This document shows, in pieces, positions 54,343 through 63,187 of a stretch of 64,000 nucleotides of DNA. This DNA is from Fimbriimonadaceae bacterium. Its GTDB lineage: Bacteria > Armatimonadota > Fimbriimonadia > Fimbriimonadales > Fimbriimonadaceae. The notes under the pieces were generated by a model. It made no database searches. It was not told where the DNA came from and saw only the letters and a program-made list of their open reading frames with translations. A program made the position numbers and the translations under genes. The stretch covers positions 124,001-188,000 of the forward strand of contig JAIBBE010000016.1 of assembly GCA_019694835.1 (NCBI GenBank), written 5' to 3'. Position 1 is the first letter of the stretch. The number at the start of each line of letters is the position of its first letter.

Positions 54343-54509
54343 AAACATTCCACCTGCGAGCGCAAACGACTCGACGCAGTAGGTTTTCCGTAAGCAAGGC
54401 GCCTTGCCAGCAGGTAATTGACTCAGATCGGGGGCAAATCAGGGCTGAACCGCCCAATTTTGCGGGCATTCAGGGAAGGATTGGGGTTGATTTGGCCACA
54501 ATTGAAGCC

Positions 54510-55046
54510 ATGCGCTACTACGTGATCGCTCCCGACGGACAGCGTTACGGACCAGCCGATGTTTCGGTGCTCAATCAGTGGGTGGCAGAAGGGCGACTCG
54601 CTGCCGACTCTGAGGTCGAGCGAGAAGGAGATGGGGAGCGCATGACCCTGAGTCGCGTCGAGGGTGTGGCCTTGGCAGCCCAGGCCCCGATGGCAGCCCC
54701 CGCGATCCCGCAACCACCCCACGCTCCGTCTCAGCCTTACCAACAGCCTCAAAACTGGCAGCAGCCGCCCGGCTATTCGAACTACCCAAGGCCGGGACAA
54801 GGTTCACCTGCAGCCGGACAGGGAGAACTCACGGCTTCGTGGATTCTGGGCGCGGTGACTTTCGCGTTTTGTTGCCCAGTCCTGCCCATAGTTGGGCTTG
54901 TCATGGCGAACAAGGCGATGACGATGGGTAACCCCTCGGCAAACTCCGCACGGACGTTCAATATCGTCGTCATGTGCCTGAGCGGCGCGGTTTATCTCTT
55001 CTACATCGTTCTGTTCGGGATCGGAATTATTGCTTCGGGCCGCTAG
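54510..55046 (+). CDS. GYF-domain-like membrane protein
   Basis: A 178-residue protein. Residues 1-50 form a GYF_2/DUF4339-type module (RYYVIAPDGQRYGPADVSVLNQWVAEGRL), then a Pro/Gln-rich linker (HAPSQPYQQPQNWQQPP), then two membrane helices at about 110-138 and 150-175 (DUF4190-like). The order GYF, Pro-linker, two membrane segments is common in bacteria; the GYF part probably binds a proline-rich partner. Start ATG 54510 is chosen; CACAAT lies seven bases upstream. Confidence 0.75.
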   Translation: MRYYVIAPDGQRYGPADVSVLNQWVAEGRLAADSEVEREGDGERMTLSRVEGVALAAQAPMAAPAIPQPPHAPSQPYQQPQNWQQPPGYSNYPRPGQGSPAAGQGELTASWILGAVTFAFCCPVLPIVGLVMANKAMTMGNPSANSARTFNIVVMCLSGAVYLFYIVLFGIGIIASGR

Positions 55047-55060
55047 AGGATTCATCGCGC

Positions 55061-55066
55061 TACAAT
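55061..55066 (+). promoter_or_regulatory. Leaderless-type -10 of the S9 peptidase gene
   Basis: TACAAT, five bases, then ATG 55072. Confidence 0.55.
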
Positions 55067-55071
55067 CGCCC

Positions 55072-57309
55072 ATGCGACTGGCGTCTGGCCTGATCTTCCT
55101 TGCCCTGTGTGGACTCGTCGGAGCCGATCCCACCTCCGACCTCCCCGCCGACCGACCGAACCCGAAGGACCTCTTGGAGCGCTATCAGCGCGCCGACCAG
55201 TTCGGTGAGCGAGCCCGAGACGCAGTGCTGAACTTGGCTCTGACACCCGGTTGGGTTGAGGGTGGCAAGCGGTTCTGGTATGTCCAAGAGCTTCCCGAGG
55301 GCAAGCGACAAGTGCTCATGGTGGACGCCAGAGACGGCACGAAGAAGCCCGCGTTCGACCACGAGCGACTCGCTGGGGTCATCTCCAAGGAAGTCGGGGA
55401 GAAGGTCGATCCCGCGAAACTCCGCCTCGAAGGACTGGCGTTTGAAGATGATTCGATCACGCTTCGCTTCAAAGGTGAGCGCTACCGAGTCGACCTCACC
55501 AACTACTCAATCACCAAGGCAGAAGCGACACCTGCACCCAGGCCCGCGCGAGGCTCCGGGCTCAGCGCCGATGGCCAGACCGAAGCGCGCATTCGCGACG
55601 GCAAAGTCGAGATTAGACCCAAGGATGGCGAATGGGCCGTCTTGTCAACCTCGACCGGATTCGCCCGCTTCAACTGGAGTCCAGACTCCAATCACATCCT
55701 CGCGTGGCGGCTCTTGCCCGGCGACCGAAAGACGGTCAGCGTCCTCCGGTCAAACCGAGCCGGCACCCGGGCCGAGATCGAGACGAGGATGTACGACCAG
55801 CCGGGCGACAAGCTCGACGAGTACGAGCCGTTTGTCCTAACGGTTAAACCGGCCAGCGAGAAGAAGGTCGATCTTGCCCCCATCATGGGTGGCGGGCAGC
55901 CTTGGTCCAGTCCGCCCGATTTGCAGTGGTGGCGGGACGGCAGAGCCGCGATCTTCGAGTACCCGATTCGTGGCTATCAGGAGCACCGTGTGGTGGACAT
56001 CGACATGGAAACCGGCGCAGTGCGAACGCTGGTCACCGAGAAGTCGCCGACCTTCATCGATCAGGGCCGGATCATGCTTCGGCCGCTTGCCGATGGCCAT
56101 CGTTTCCTTTGGCGGTCGGAACGGGATGGCTGGGGGCATCTGTATTTGTTCGACACCGACAACGCTCTCGTGCCTCGCCAAATCACGCGCGGGGAGTGGG
56201 TCGTGCGCGGCATCGAGTGGATCGATGAGGAGAAGGGCCAGATCTACTTCACGGCCAACGGCGTAATGCCCAAACAAGACCCGTACCATCTCGCCTTGTG
56301 CCGGGTCGGACTCGATGGCCAGGGGTTCCAGGTCTTGACGCCCGACGATGGCACCCATACGATCCAATGGTCGCTCGACCGATCGACGTTCGTCGACACC
56401 TGGTCGCGAGTCGATGCAGCACCCGTTCACGACCTGCGCCGGACAAGCGATGGAGCACGGTTGACCACGCTCGAGAAGGCCGACATTTCGTTGCTGCTCA
56501 AGAACGGCGTCCGGCTGCCCGAGCGGTTCGTGGCGAAGGGGCGCGACGGCAAGACCGACATCCACGGCATCGTCGTACGCCCGACCAAGTTCAACCCGAA
56601 CCGGCGCTATCCGGTGATCGAGAACATCTATGCCGGGCCGCACGACTCCCACGTGCCGAAGGCCTTCCGTCCGTTCTTCAACATGCACCGCCTGGCCGAA
56701 CTGGGCTTCATCGTCGTCCAGATCGACGGCATGGGGACCAACAATCGGGGAAAAGCCTTCCATGACGTGTGCTGGAAGAACGTGGCCGACGCCGGCTTCC
56801 CGGACCGCATCCTCTGGCTCCAAGAGCTCGCCAAGAAGTACCCGAGCGCAGACATCGCCCGGATGGGAATCTACGGAACCTCGGCAGGCGGCCAGAACTC
56901 GACGGGTGCGCTCCTGTTCCATCCCGAGTTCTACAAAGTCGCGGTTAGCTCGTGTGGATGCCACGATAACCGGATCGATAAGCAGTGGTGGAATGAGCAG
57001 TGGATGGGCTACCCGGTGGACGCGCATTTCTCGCTGCAGTCGAACATCGAGAACGCGGATCGCCTGCAGGGTCGGCTGCTGCTGTTTGTTGGCGAGGAGG
57101 ATCGTAACGTGCCGCCGGAGTCGACGTACAAACTGGTTGATGCTTTGATCAAGGCGCGGAAGGACTTCGACTTCCTCCTCATCCCCGGCGCAGACCATAC
57201 CGATGGCGGGCCCTATGGCGAGCGGAAGCGGCGGGACTACTTCGTGAAGTGGCTGATTGGGGTGGAGCCGCCGAATTGGAATGAGATGACAAAAAGATTA
57301 AGCCTCTGA
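55072..57309 (+). CDS. S9 family serine peptidase (dipeptidyl-peptidase IV type), secreted
   Basis: A 745-residue peptidase with signal peptide (RLASGLIFLALCGLVGA). The N-terminal ~480 residues form a beta-propeller (LSADGQTEARIRDGKVEI, WSSPPDLQWWRDGRAA, WRSERDGWGHLYLFD). The C-terminal alpha/beta-hydrolase has a catalytic triad S604 (YGTSAGGQN), D677 (EEDRNVPPES) and H709 (GADHTDGG). The overall layout is that of DPP4/DAP BII enzymes which remove N-terminal dipeptides. It converges on the hicBA operon, 12 bases away. Confidence 0.9.
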   Translation: MRLASGLIFLALCGLVGADPTSDLPADRPNPKDLLERYQRADQFGERARDAVLNLALTPGWVEGGKRFWYVQELPEGKRQVLMVDARDGTKKPAFDHERLAGVISKEVGEKVDPAKLRLEGLAFEDDSITLRFKGERYRVDLTNYSITKAEATPAPRPARGSGLSADGQTEARIRDGKVEIRPKDGEWAVLSTSTGFARFNWSPDSNHILAWRLLPGDRKTVSVLRSNRAGTRAEIETRMYDQPGDKLDEYEPFVLTVKPASEKKVDLAPIMGGGQPWSSPPDLQWWRDGRAAIFEYPIRGYQEHRVVDIDMETGAVRTLVTEKSPTFIDQGRIMLRPLADGHRFLWRSERDGWGHLYLFDTDNALVPRQITRGEWVVRGIEWIDEEKGQIYFTANGVMPKQDPYHLALCRVGLDGQGFQVLTPDDGTHTIQWSLDRSTFVDTWSRVDAAPVHDLRRTSDGARLTTLEKADISLLLKNGVRLPERFVAKGRDGKTDIHGIVVRPTKFNPNRRYPVIENIYAGPHDSHVPKAFRPFFNMHRLAELGFIVVQIDGMGTNNRGKAFHDVCWKNVADAGFPDRILWLQELAKKYPSADIARMGIYGTSAGGQNSTGALLFHPEFYKVAVSSCGCHDNRIDKQWWNEQWMGYPVDAHFSLQSNIENADRLQGRLLLFVGEEDRNVPPESTYKLVDALIKARKDFDFLLIPGADHTDGGPYGERKRRDYFVKWLIGVEPPNWNEMTKRLSL

Positions 57310-57321
57310 CGAGTAGATAAG

Positions 57322-57537
57322 CTATATACCAAGAAATTCCTCTACCGTCAGACCTGCGCGCCGAATGAGACCTCGAAGCAGGCCGGGAGCTAACTCGCGA
57401 TGGTCTGGGATAGAGAGTGTGGGATAGTCCGAGCGCTGGAGGATCACGTGGCTGCCGGTTTGATGATCAACATGCCACCCAAGTTTCTCAAAGACTCGGA
57501 TCGCTTCACGTCCTGATAGAATCGGTAGCTTTGGCAC
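57322..57537 (-). CDS. hicA: HicA-type toxin
   Basis: A 71-residue dsRBD-like mRNA interferase. Hallmarks: KLPILSGREAIRVFEKLGW at the N-terminus, the catalytic His in GSHVILQR, and LAPGLLRGLIRRAGLTVEEF at the end. It lies three bases downstream of hicB. Order hicB-then-hicA is one of the two known arrangements. Probably cleaves mRNA until neutralised by HicB. Confidence 0.92.
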   Translation of the reverse strand: MPKLPILSGREAIRVFEKLGWHVDHQTGSHVILQRSDYPTLSIPDHRELAPGLLRGLIRRAGLTVEEFLGI

Positions 57538-57540
57538 CGT

Positions 57541-57759
57541 TCAGACCGCGATTTCGCCCACGAATGCAGGGTAGCTGTCGGGGCGAAATGGGTTACCGTT
57601 CCGCTCCATTGCTTTCAGGACGCCCCTAATAGCCTCCGTGATGTTTGCAACGGCTTCGTCCATGGTCTTACCCTGACTCATGCAACCGGGCAGAGCGGGA
57701 ACATCAGCCACGTAGCCCTGATACTCTTCGTCGTAAGTAAAGATCACTTGAAACTTCAC
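57541..57759 (-). CDS. hicB: HicB-type antitoxin (short form)
   Basis: A 72-residue HicB with the degraded RNase H-like fold: FTYDEEYQGYVADVPALPGCMSQGKTMDEAVANITEAIRG, in part GYVADVPALPGCMSQG. The C-terminal DNA-binding helix of longer HicB proteins is missing, so promoter control may depend on the neighbouring genes. Its start overlaps the stop of the 57756 gene by four bases. Confidence 0.88.
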   Translation of the reverse strand: MKFQVIFTYDEEYQGYVADVPALPGCMSQGKTMDEAVANITEAIRGVLKAMERNGNPFRPDSYPAFVGEIAV

Positions 57760-58247
57760 TTATGCATGGTACCCGGGGTTCCGCCGCTCCACACCTCTCT
57801 GCGCAACACACGATACGCAGGAACCTCAGCCCGCACAAAACTAACCGAATGGTCAATCGCAGGATAACTGGGGCGAGTTTGGCGATCGAGTCGAGTCCAA
57901 TCCCGATAACTCATCTTGCCGAGGTTCCGTCGTCTCAACGAACTGCCAAGTTCGCGCCAAACCTGGACAAACTCCCGCTTATCGCCGCGAAAGGTTTGCG
58001 CGGAGAGGAAGAACATCGCGGTTATCATCTCCGGGTCGCCGCCATTTGCCTTGTAGGGCCGCAAGTTAACTCGGAGCAAAGTACCATCCGGCGTGAGCGG
58101 CACTTCCAATGGCTCTCGAACCAAAGCAGAACCCAACCCAGCCCATTCACGATCCATCCAGCGGCGGGTTTGGTCCATCGAAGTGACCGCGTGTTCGCCG
58201 CCGAGCGTGGCGTGATAAAGCCACTTGTAGGCGTCTTCGATACGCAT
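57756..58247 (-). CDS. Hypothetical protein of the kinase operon
   Basis: A 163-residue soluble protein of no named family (MRIEDAYKWLYHATLGGEHAVTS; in part AYKWLYHATLGGEHAV is the most distinctive section). ATG 58247 has AAGGAG nine bases upstream, so it is chosen over the longer reading from 58328. It sits between the M42 peptidase gene and hicB, overlapping hicB by four bases. The role is unknown. Confidence 0.72.
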   Translation of the reverse strand: MRIEDAYKWLYHATLGGEHAVTSMDQTRRWMDREWAGLGSALVREPLEVPLTPDGTLLRVNLRPYKANGGDPEMITAMFFLSAQTFRGDKREFVQVWRELGSSLRRRNLGKMSYRDWTRLDRQTRPSYPAIDHSVSFVRAEVPAYRVLRREVWSGGTPGTMHK

Positions 58248-58324
58248 GGATGGCTCCTTTCTCCACTGGATTAACGAATAACTGAGCAGTGGAGAAAGAC
58301 TGACCGTAGCGACCAAAGCTAGGA

Positions 58325-59380
58325 TCACTTGTATTGATAGTCGCCGTTGTGCGCGTCATCAATGTACTTAGCAAGCAGCGCAACGCAGGCATCGACATCG
58401 TCTTCGTGCACGGTCTCGTTAACCGTATGGATATATCGCGTCGGGATTGAGAGCGTGAACGACGGAATGCCACCATGCAAGCGCTGGATTCCACCTGCGT
58501 CGGTGCCACCAGCGGGAAGGATCTCCATCTGATGCTTGATCTTGTTCTTCTCGGCGACCTCGCGGAAGTGTGCAACGAGTTTGGGGCTGCAAATCAAGGA
58601 GCCATCCATGATCTTGATTGCCGCACCCTGGCCGAGGCGCGTGACCTGATCCTGCTCGGGAATGCTCGGATAGTCGTTGGCGAGAGTTACGTCGATGGCC
58701 ACGCAGATGTCGGGAGCAATCGCCGAACCGCTGGCGGCCGCTCCGCGCAGTCCGATCTCTTCCTGCACGGTCGCGACCGCGTAGACATCGACTTTCGGGT
58801 CTTTGGCAGCCTTGACCGCTTCAATCATCACGTAAACGGCCGCGCGGTCGTCCATTGCTTTACAGGTCAGCAATTTGCCCATTTGGTGAAGGGTTCGGTT
58901 CATCGTCACCATGTCGCCGAGCCGAATCTTCTTCTTCGCTTCGTCACCGTCCATGCCGCAATCAACGAAGAAGTTGTCGACCGTCCAAGGCTTGCTCGCC
59001 TCTTCGGGCGTCAGCATGTGCTTGGGCTTCGTGCTCGCCATGAGGACTCCATTCACGGGTCCTTTCGCGGTATGGACGAAAACTCGCTGGCTTGCCATCT
59101 GGCGCGGATCCCAGCCGCCAAGTGGCTGAAGCCGCAGGAAGCCTTTGTCGTCGATGAACTTGACCATAAAGCCGATTTCATCCATGTGTGCGGCAAGCAT
59201 AAGCTTCTTGGCCCCTTCCTTCTTGCCCTTGCCGCGCCGGATGCAGATCATGTTTCCCATCGCATCCGAGGAAATCTCGCAGATTCCCGACAGTTCTTCG
59301 CGGACGATCTCGCGAATCTGTTCTTCTTGGGAAGGCACTCCGTGGGCTTCGGTCAGACGGCGCAGCAATTTGATATTCAT
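58325..59380 (-). CDS. M42-family aminopeptidase
   Basis: A 351-residue dinuclear metallo-aminopeptidase (tetrahedral aminopeptidase / glutamyl aminopeptidase group). Ligands and catalytic residues are visible: AAHMDEIGF (His), KAMDDRAAV (Asp), VQEEIGLRGA (catalytic Glu and ligand Glu), AIDVTLAND (Asp) and YIHTVNETVH (His). Length matches the family. Its ATG overlaps the GGDEF gene stop by four bases, so it is co-translated with the signalling proteins upstream, an unusual partner for a peptidase. Confidence 0.92.
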   Translation of the reverse strand: MNIKLLRRLTEAHGVPSQEEQIREIVREELSGICEISSDAMGNMICIRRGKGKKEGAKKLMLAAHMDEIGFMVKFIDDKGFLRLQPLGGWDPRQMASQRVFVHTAKGPVNGVLMASTKPKHMLTPEEASKPWTVDNFFVDCGMDGDEAKKKIRLGDMVTMNRTLHQMGKLLTCKAMDDRAAVYVMIEAVKAAKDPKVDVYAVATVQEEIGLRGAAASGSAIAPDICVAIDVTLANDYPSIPEQDQVTRLGQGAAIKIMDGSLICSPKLVAHFREVAEKNKIKHQMEILPAGGTDAGGIQRLHGGIPSFTLSIPTRYIHTVNETVHEDDVDACVALLAKYIDDAHNGDYQYK

Positions 59381-60789
59381 GCAGCCTTTGTACCCGGCAG
59401 AAGGTCTGCCAGGTCATCCGCATGGGTGACACGGTTGCGTCCGGCCTGCTTCGAGGCATAAAGCGCTTTGTCGGCACTGTCAACAGCCGCCGTCTTGGAT
59501 ATCTCGTTGGAGGTGACCGTGGCGACACCAAAACTGGCGGTAACCTTGCGCAGGTCCCAGGGGGCGTCTTCGATGACCGTCCTCAGCTTCTCTGCCACAT
59601 TCATCGCCGCTTCTCGATCTGAGCCGGGCAAGAGCACCACGAATTCCTCACCGCCATAGCGGGCAACGAGATCCTCGTTTCTGACCTTTGATTCGAGGAG
59701 ACGAGCAAAGTTCCGAAGGATTTGATCGCCAGCTGGATGACCGAAGCTGTCATTAAACTGCTTGAAATGGTCAATATCGCATAGAATGATCGAAAGCGGT
59801 GTGCCAGTCCGAGTCGCGAAGGAGTACTGGGTCGCCAGGATCTCGTTGTAGTAGCGGTGGTTCTTAAGCCCGGTTAGCCCGTCCGTGGTGGCCAACTCTT
59901 CGAGTTGATCATTAAGGCGCGCCAGTTCGAGGCTTTTCTCGGCGAGCGACTCGTTCAGTTCGTTCGCAAGGCGAAGCTGCTCCTCCAGGCGCTGTTCTAG
60001 CTGTCGGCGCTCGGTCATGTCGTTGCAAGTGCAGACGGCGCCAAGAATGACTCCCCTATTGCTGCGCAGGGGAAAGGTGCTGTATACGACGTGGCGCACG
60101 GATCCATCGGGACGGTGGAACTGGGTTTCTTCGTTGCCGATGGATTCACCGGCAAGGGCCCGTGCAACGAAGCTCTCAGCCCATTCGCGGTGATCTTCGT
60201 CCGCAATGACCGAAACGAGCGGTTCCTGCCAAACCTCCTTCGGATGTTTCTGGTAGAGCACTTCCGAAGCTCGGTTCCATTCGACGATAAGACCGTCATT
60301 GTCGAACGTGATCGAAGCGACCGGCAGGCCAATGAACAGGTCGGAGAACCGGCGATTCGCAGTTTCGAGATAGCCCATGGTGACGGACAGTTTTGCCGTA
60401 TGCCGACGAAGTTCATCTTGCATGTCCAGAATTCGCTTGGCGGCGACCAACCTCGCCTGCAATTCCTCCCGGTCGAGAGGCTTGACCAAGAAGTCGTCAA
60501 CACCAGCTGCAAGGGCCTCGATGCGCGCTTCCCGCTGCGACTTGGCCGTGAGGAGAACGAAGTAGGTGTAGGCCTTGTTCAGCTGTGATCGGATGAGGCG
60601 GCACAGTTCCAGACCATCGATCTCCGGCATCATCCAGTCGGAGACGACGAGATCGTAGGTTGCGGACTGGGCGAGTTCCCAAGCATGCCGTCCACTCACC
60701 GCATGGTCAACTTGATGGCCGGACTTTTCGAGAACCCTCGTGAGAATCAGGGCCGATACCTGGTCATCTTCGGCGACAAGGATCTTCAA
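59377..60789 (-). CDS. Response regulator with PAS and GGDEF domains
   Basis: A 470-residue REC-PAS-GGDEF protein. The REC domain has KILVAEDDQV, the phospho-Asp in DLVVSDWMMPEIDGLE and the Lys in LVKPLD. A PAS domain (about 150-265) and a coiled coil follow, then the diguanylate cyclase with RYGGEEFVVLLP. An R-N-E-D I-site lies exactly five residues before GGEEF, predicting product inhibition by c-di-GMP. The start TTG 60789 overlaps the kinase stop (TTGA), because the REC domain begins L-K-I-L there; a longer frame is out of step with the kinase end. Likely partner of the HPt kinase. Confidence 0.92.
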   Translation of the reverse strand: MKILVAEDDQVSALILTRVLEKSGHQVDHAVSGRHAWELAQSATYDLVVSDWMMPEIDGLELCRLIRSQLNKAYTYFVLLTAKSQREARIEALAAGVDDFLVKPLDREELQARLVAAKRILDMQDELRRHTAKLSVTMGYLETANRRFSDLFIGLPVASITFDNDGLIVEWNRASEVLYQKHPKEVWQEPLVSVIADEDHREWAESFVARALAGESIGNEETQFHRPDGSVRHVVYSTFPLRSNRGVILGAVCTCNDMTERRQLEQRLEEQLRLANELNESLAEKSLELARLNDQLEELATTDGLTGLKNHRYYNEILATQYSFATRTGTPLSIILCDIDHFKQFNDSFGHPAGDQILRNFARLLESKVRNEDLVARYGGEEFVVLLPGSDREAAMNVAEKLRTVIEDAPWDLRKVTASFGVATVTSNEISKTAAVDSADKALYASKQAGRNRVTHADDLADLLPGTKAA

Positions 60790-62738
60790 GCGGCCTCCCG
60801 ATTCATCGACAACGTCGCAGCCGACTCCAATCGCTCCCATACTTGCTCAAGCCGGTCGATTTCAAGCTCCAGTGCTGAGAGCCCATTTGCGTGGACTGCC
60901 GCTTCGATGCTGGCCGCGTTTTCAGCGACCTCGATGGCCCCAACCGTTCGACTGGAGCCCTTCAGACGATGAAGAATCGTGAGGGCCTTATCCACATCGG
61001 TCAACTCGAGCGCATCGCGAAGGGCGCGAAGATTCTTCGCTCCATCCGCGACGTACTCGCTGAGAACGGCGGAGAGAAACTCCGGGTCGTCGCCACAGAC
61101 TTCGGCTAACCGACTTGCATCCAATGCAATCATCCTATCGTTCATTGTCGGCAATTCTCCTCGGCGACTTGAATCCAGAGACACGCTAGCTGCCACATCG
61201 AAGGGAAACTCGAGCCAGAACCGGCTGCCTTCCGACGGCTTGCTCTCAACCCCGATGGAGCCCCCGAGCATTTCCGCAATGTACTGACAGATCGTCAATC
61301 CCAACCCAATGCCGCCGAATCGTCGATTTGCTCCTCCTTCACCTTGAGTGAAGCTCTCAAAGATATGAGCGATGCCGGACTCCTCGATGCCTGGCCCCGT
61401 GTCGCTAATACTGAAGCTCGCTATGACCCGTCCGGTCGCGAACGCCTCAACCTGGAGTTTGATTTCGACCCAGCCCGACTCGGTGTATTTGATGGCGTTG
61501 TCGACGAGATGGACAAGCGCTTGGCGTAGACGAACCCCGTCGGTCAGGACCGTGACGGGGTTGGTCGGCAGGCTCAGCCTGAGGTCCAGCCCTTTCTCAA
61601 GCGCGGCCGGTCGCTGAGCGTCATAGATCTCGCCAACGAGGTCCAGCAGGTCGACCGGATGAATCCTACGCTCCACTTTGCTCGCCCGAAGCTGGGTGAA
61701 GTCGAGGATGTCGTCGACTACTCGCAAGAGACTATTCGCACTTTTTCGAATCATCATTGCATAGTCGTGCTGCTCCTCCGTAAGAGGACTGTCCAGCAAG
61801 AGATTTGCCGTGCCAAGGACGCCTCCCAATGGTGTGCGCAATTCGTGGCTCACGTTCGAAATGAGTTCTTCGCGAGCCCGAACATACGCTACCGCCGCAT
61901 CACGGGCGCGAGCAAGTTCGTCAGAATGCTTCTGGAGCAGATCGGCGTTGCGACGAGCTTCCTCGACGGCCTCCGTGAGTCGAGCGTTGGAGGCTCGCAG
62001 AGCTTCTTCGGAGGCTTTCCGATCGGAGATGTCCTTGATGATGCCGGTGTACTCGACCGGGTGCCCGGAGGCATCTCGTCGGATCATCGTCAACTCTTCG
62101 ACCCACCGAAACGACCCGTCTTGGCAACGCAAGCGGTACTCGGAAGTCGCGCTCAGGTCGTGAGGGGCCGCGGCACGCCGGGCTTCCAGGTCGATCACCG
62201 CCAGATCCTGTGGATGGATGAAATCGGAATACCGCGCCTGCTGACGAACCAACTCGTGGGCACGATATCCGAACTGGTCAACGTTGCGAGATGCAAAGAG
62301 GATTGGCCAGTCCGGGCCTGGGCCCCATCGCATCATCACGGCCCCGCTGCGAATCAGGATCTGCTCGGCGTCGACCTGCAGCCGTTGGGCGGAGGTGGGA
62401 TCATCAATCTCAAACAAGGCCCCCGCAAAGTGGTTCTCGTCGGCAATCGCCTCGCGTAGGTGGAACCACTGCCAGGGCTGATCTTCCGGGGCAAGGCGCA
62501 CGTCGAGTTCGCCTCGACTCATCCGACCCGATGCCAGTTCCTCCCTTATGGCATGGAGCTTCCCCCGGTCTTCCGGGTGCATGAACCGGATCAAGGATCC
62601 GCCCTCGTGGAGGAAGGACAACGAACTGAACTGGGATAGGAAGCGAACTTCACCGGTCTGCTGGTCAACTTCGTAGAGGCTAACTGGACAGCGGACGATC
62701 CGATCCTCGATTGAGTTTAGCGATGTATGCGTGTTCAT
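60786..62738 (-). CDS. Sensor histidine kinase with C-terminal HPt domain
   Basis: A 650-residue soluble kinase without membrane segments. Two PAS domains (about 10-120 and 130-250), a coiled coil (SEEALRASNARLTEAVEEAR), HisKA with LISNVSHELRTPLGGV, HATPase with DNAIKYTESG, DTGPGIEESGIAHIF and FGGIGLGLTIC, and a C-terminal HPt (ILHRLKGSSRTVGAIEV). The intermediate REC of usual tripartite kinases is missing; the next gene starts with REC. This is the first gene of a four-base-overlap operon that ends in hicA. It sits opposite the candidate RNA, sharing the intergenic region. Confidence 0.92.
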   Translation of the reverse strand: MNTHTSLNSIEDRIVRCPVSLYEVDQQTGEVRFLSQFSSLSFLHEGGSLIRFMHPEDRGKLHAIREELASGRMSRGELDVRLAPEDQPWQWFHLREAIADENHFAGALFEIDDPTSAQRLQVDAEQILIRSGAVMMRWGPGPDWPILFASRNVDQFGYRAHELVRQQARYSDFIHPQDLAVIDLEARRAAAPHDLSATSEYRLRCQDGSFRWVEELTMIRRDASGHPVEYTGIIKDISDRKASEEALRASNARLTEAVEEARRNADLLQKHSDELARARDAAVAYVRAREELISNVSHELRTPLGGVLGTANLLLDSPLTEEQHDYAMMIRKSANSLLRVVDDILDFTQLRASKVERRIHPVDLLDLVGEIYDAQRPAALEKGLDLRLSLPTNPVTVLTDGVRLRQALVHLVDNAIKYTESGWVEIKLQVEAFATGRVIASFSISDTGPGIEESGIAHIFESFTQGEGGANRRFGGIGLGLTICQYIAEMLGGSIGVESKPSEGSRFWLEFPFDVAASVSLDSSRRGELPTMNDRMIALDASRLAEVCGDDPEFLSAVLSEYVADGAKNLRALRDALELTDVDKALTILHRLKGSSRTVGAIEVAENAASIEAAVHANGLSALELEIDRLEQVWERLESAATLSMNREAA

Positions 62739-62764
62739 TTCCTTTGCAAGGAGTAATCGGCCTT

Positions 62765-63041
62765 CCTGGCAAAATTATCGTCTTGTCGCCTCGATTTCTT
62801 CAGGAGGCACCGGCAAAAGCCCTAGACCTCGAAGCCCAAGGGAACTTAAAACGTCAATTTGTGTTGAAGAGAGCGTTGCGGACCTAAAGAGTCGCGACGA
62901 ATCCTCCGAGACATTAAGCATAAGGCTGCGGCAGAGAAATCGCGAGCAGCCGGCGGAAACGCCAAAGCAAGAAACACAGAGACGAAGCAAACACACTGAC
63001 CGAGCCGGTTTTGTCCTCTCCTTCCGGCTCGGATTTTTTTG
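62765..63041 (+). ncRNA. Candidate structured RNA with terminator
   Basis: A plus-strand segment with no credible protein frame that ends in a strong terminator (63000-63040). Folded pieces visible by eye: GCCTC (62788-62792) with GAGGC (62804-62808); GGCTGC (62924-62929) with GCAGCC (62946-62951); GGCG-GAAA-CGCC (62952-62963, a GNRA tetraloop hairpin); then an A-rich single-stranded run before the terminator. It lies divergent to the kinase gene. tmRNA, SRP RNA and RNase P signatures were looked for and not found. Its class is unknown. Confidence 0.45.
63000..63040 (+). terminator. Intrinsic terminator of the candidate RNA
   Basis: Nine-base stem CCGAGCCGG / CCGGCTCGG with a 15-base loop, then A and seven T (63034-63040). 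Confidence 0.9.
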
Positions 63042-63067
63042 CCTCCCTGTCGGGACTTCTCGGGTTC

Positions 63068-63187
63068 CGTGGCAAGTTGTTCCGAAATCCGGGTATTCCT
63101 TGGTAAGTTATTCCGAATTTCCGGAGTTCCTCATCAAGTTGTTCCGAAAAATGCGTTTGAAGTCGACTTTCCGTGGCAAGTTATTCT
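63068..63187 (+). repeat. Degenerate ~31-bp direct repeats at the start of the last gene
   Basis: AAGTTGTTCCGAA-type units begin at 63074, 63105 and 63136 (31 bases apart), and a degenerate unit at 63178. The unit includes CCGTGGCAAGTT, which at 63173 is the start codon region of the Fic-type gene. Confidence 0.75.

Noticed and set aside
55837..57198. Minus-strand open frame (453 codons) opposite the S9 peptidase
   Set aside because: The peptidase on the plus strand has a full catalytic triad and signal peptide; the opposite frame is a shadow of GC-rich codons.
62765..63041. tmRNA or RNase P RNA
   Set aside because: No tRNA-like ends, no tag frame ending in LAA-stop and no conserved P4 segment (GAGGAAAGTCC) could be found.
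63068..63187. Possible CRISPR array
   Set aside because: The units are directly adjacent, about 31 bases apart without spacers of constant length, and only three to four degenerate units exist; no cas gene is present.
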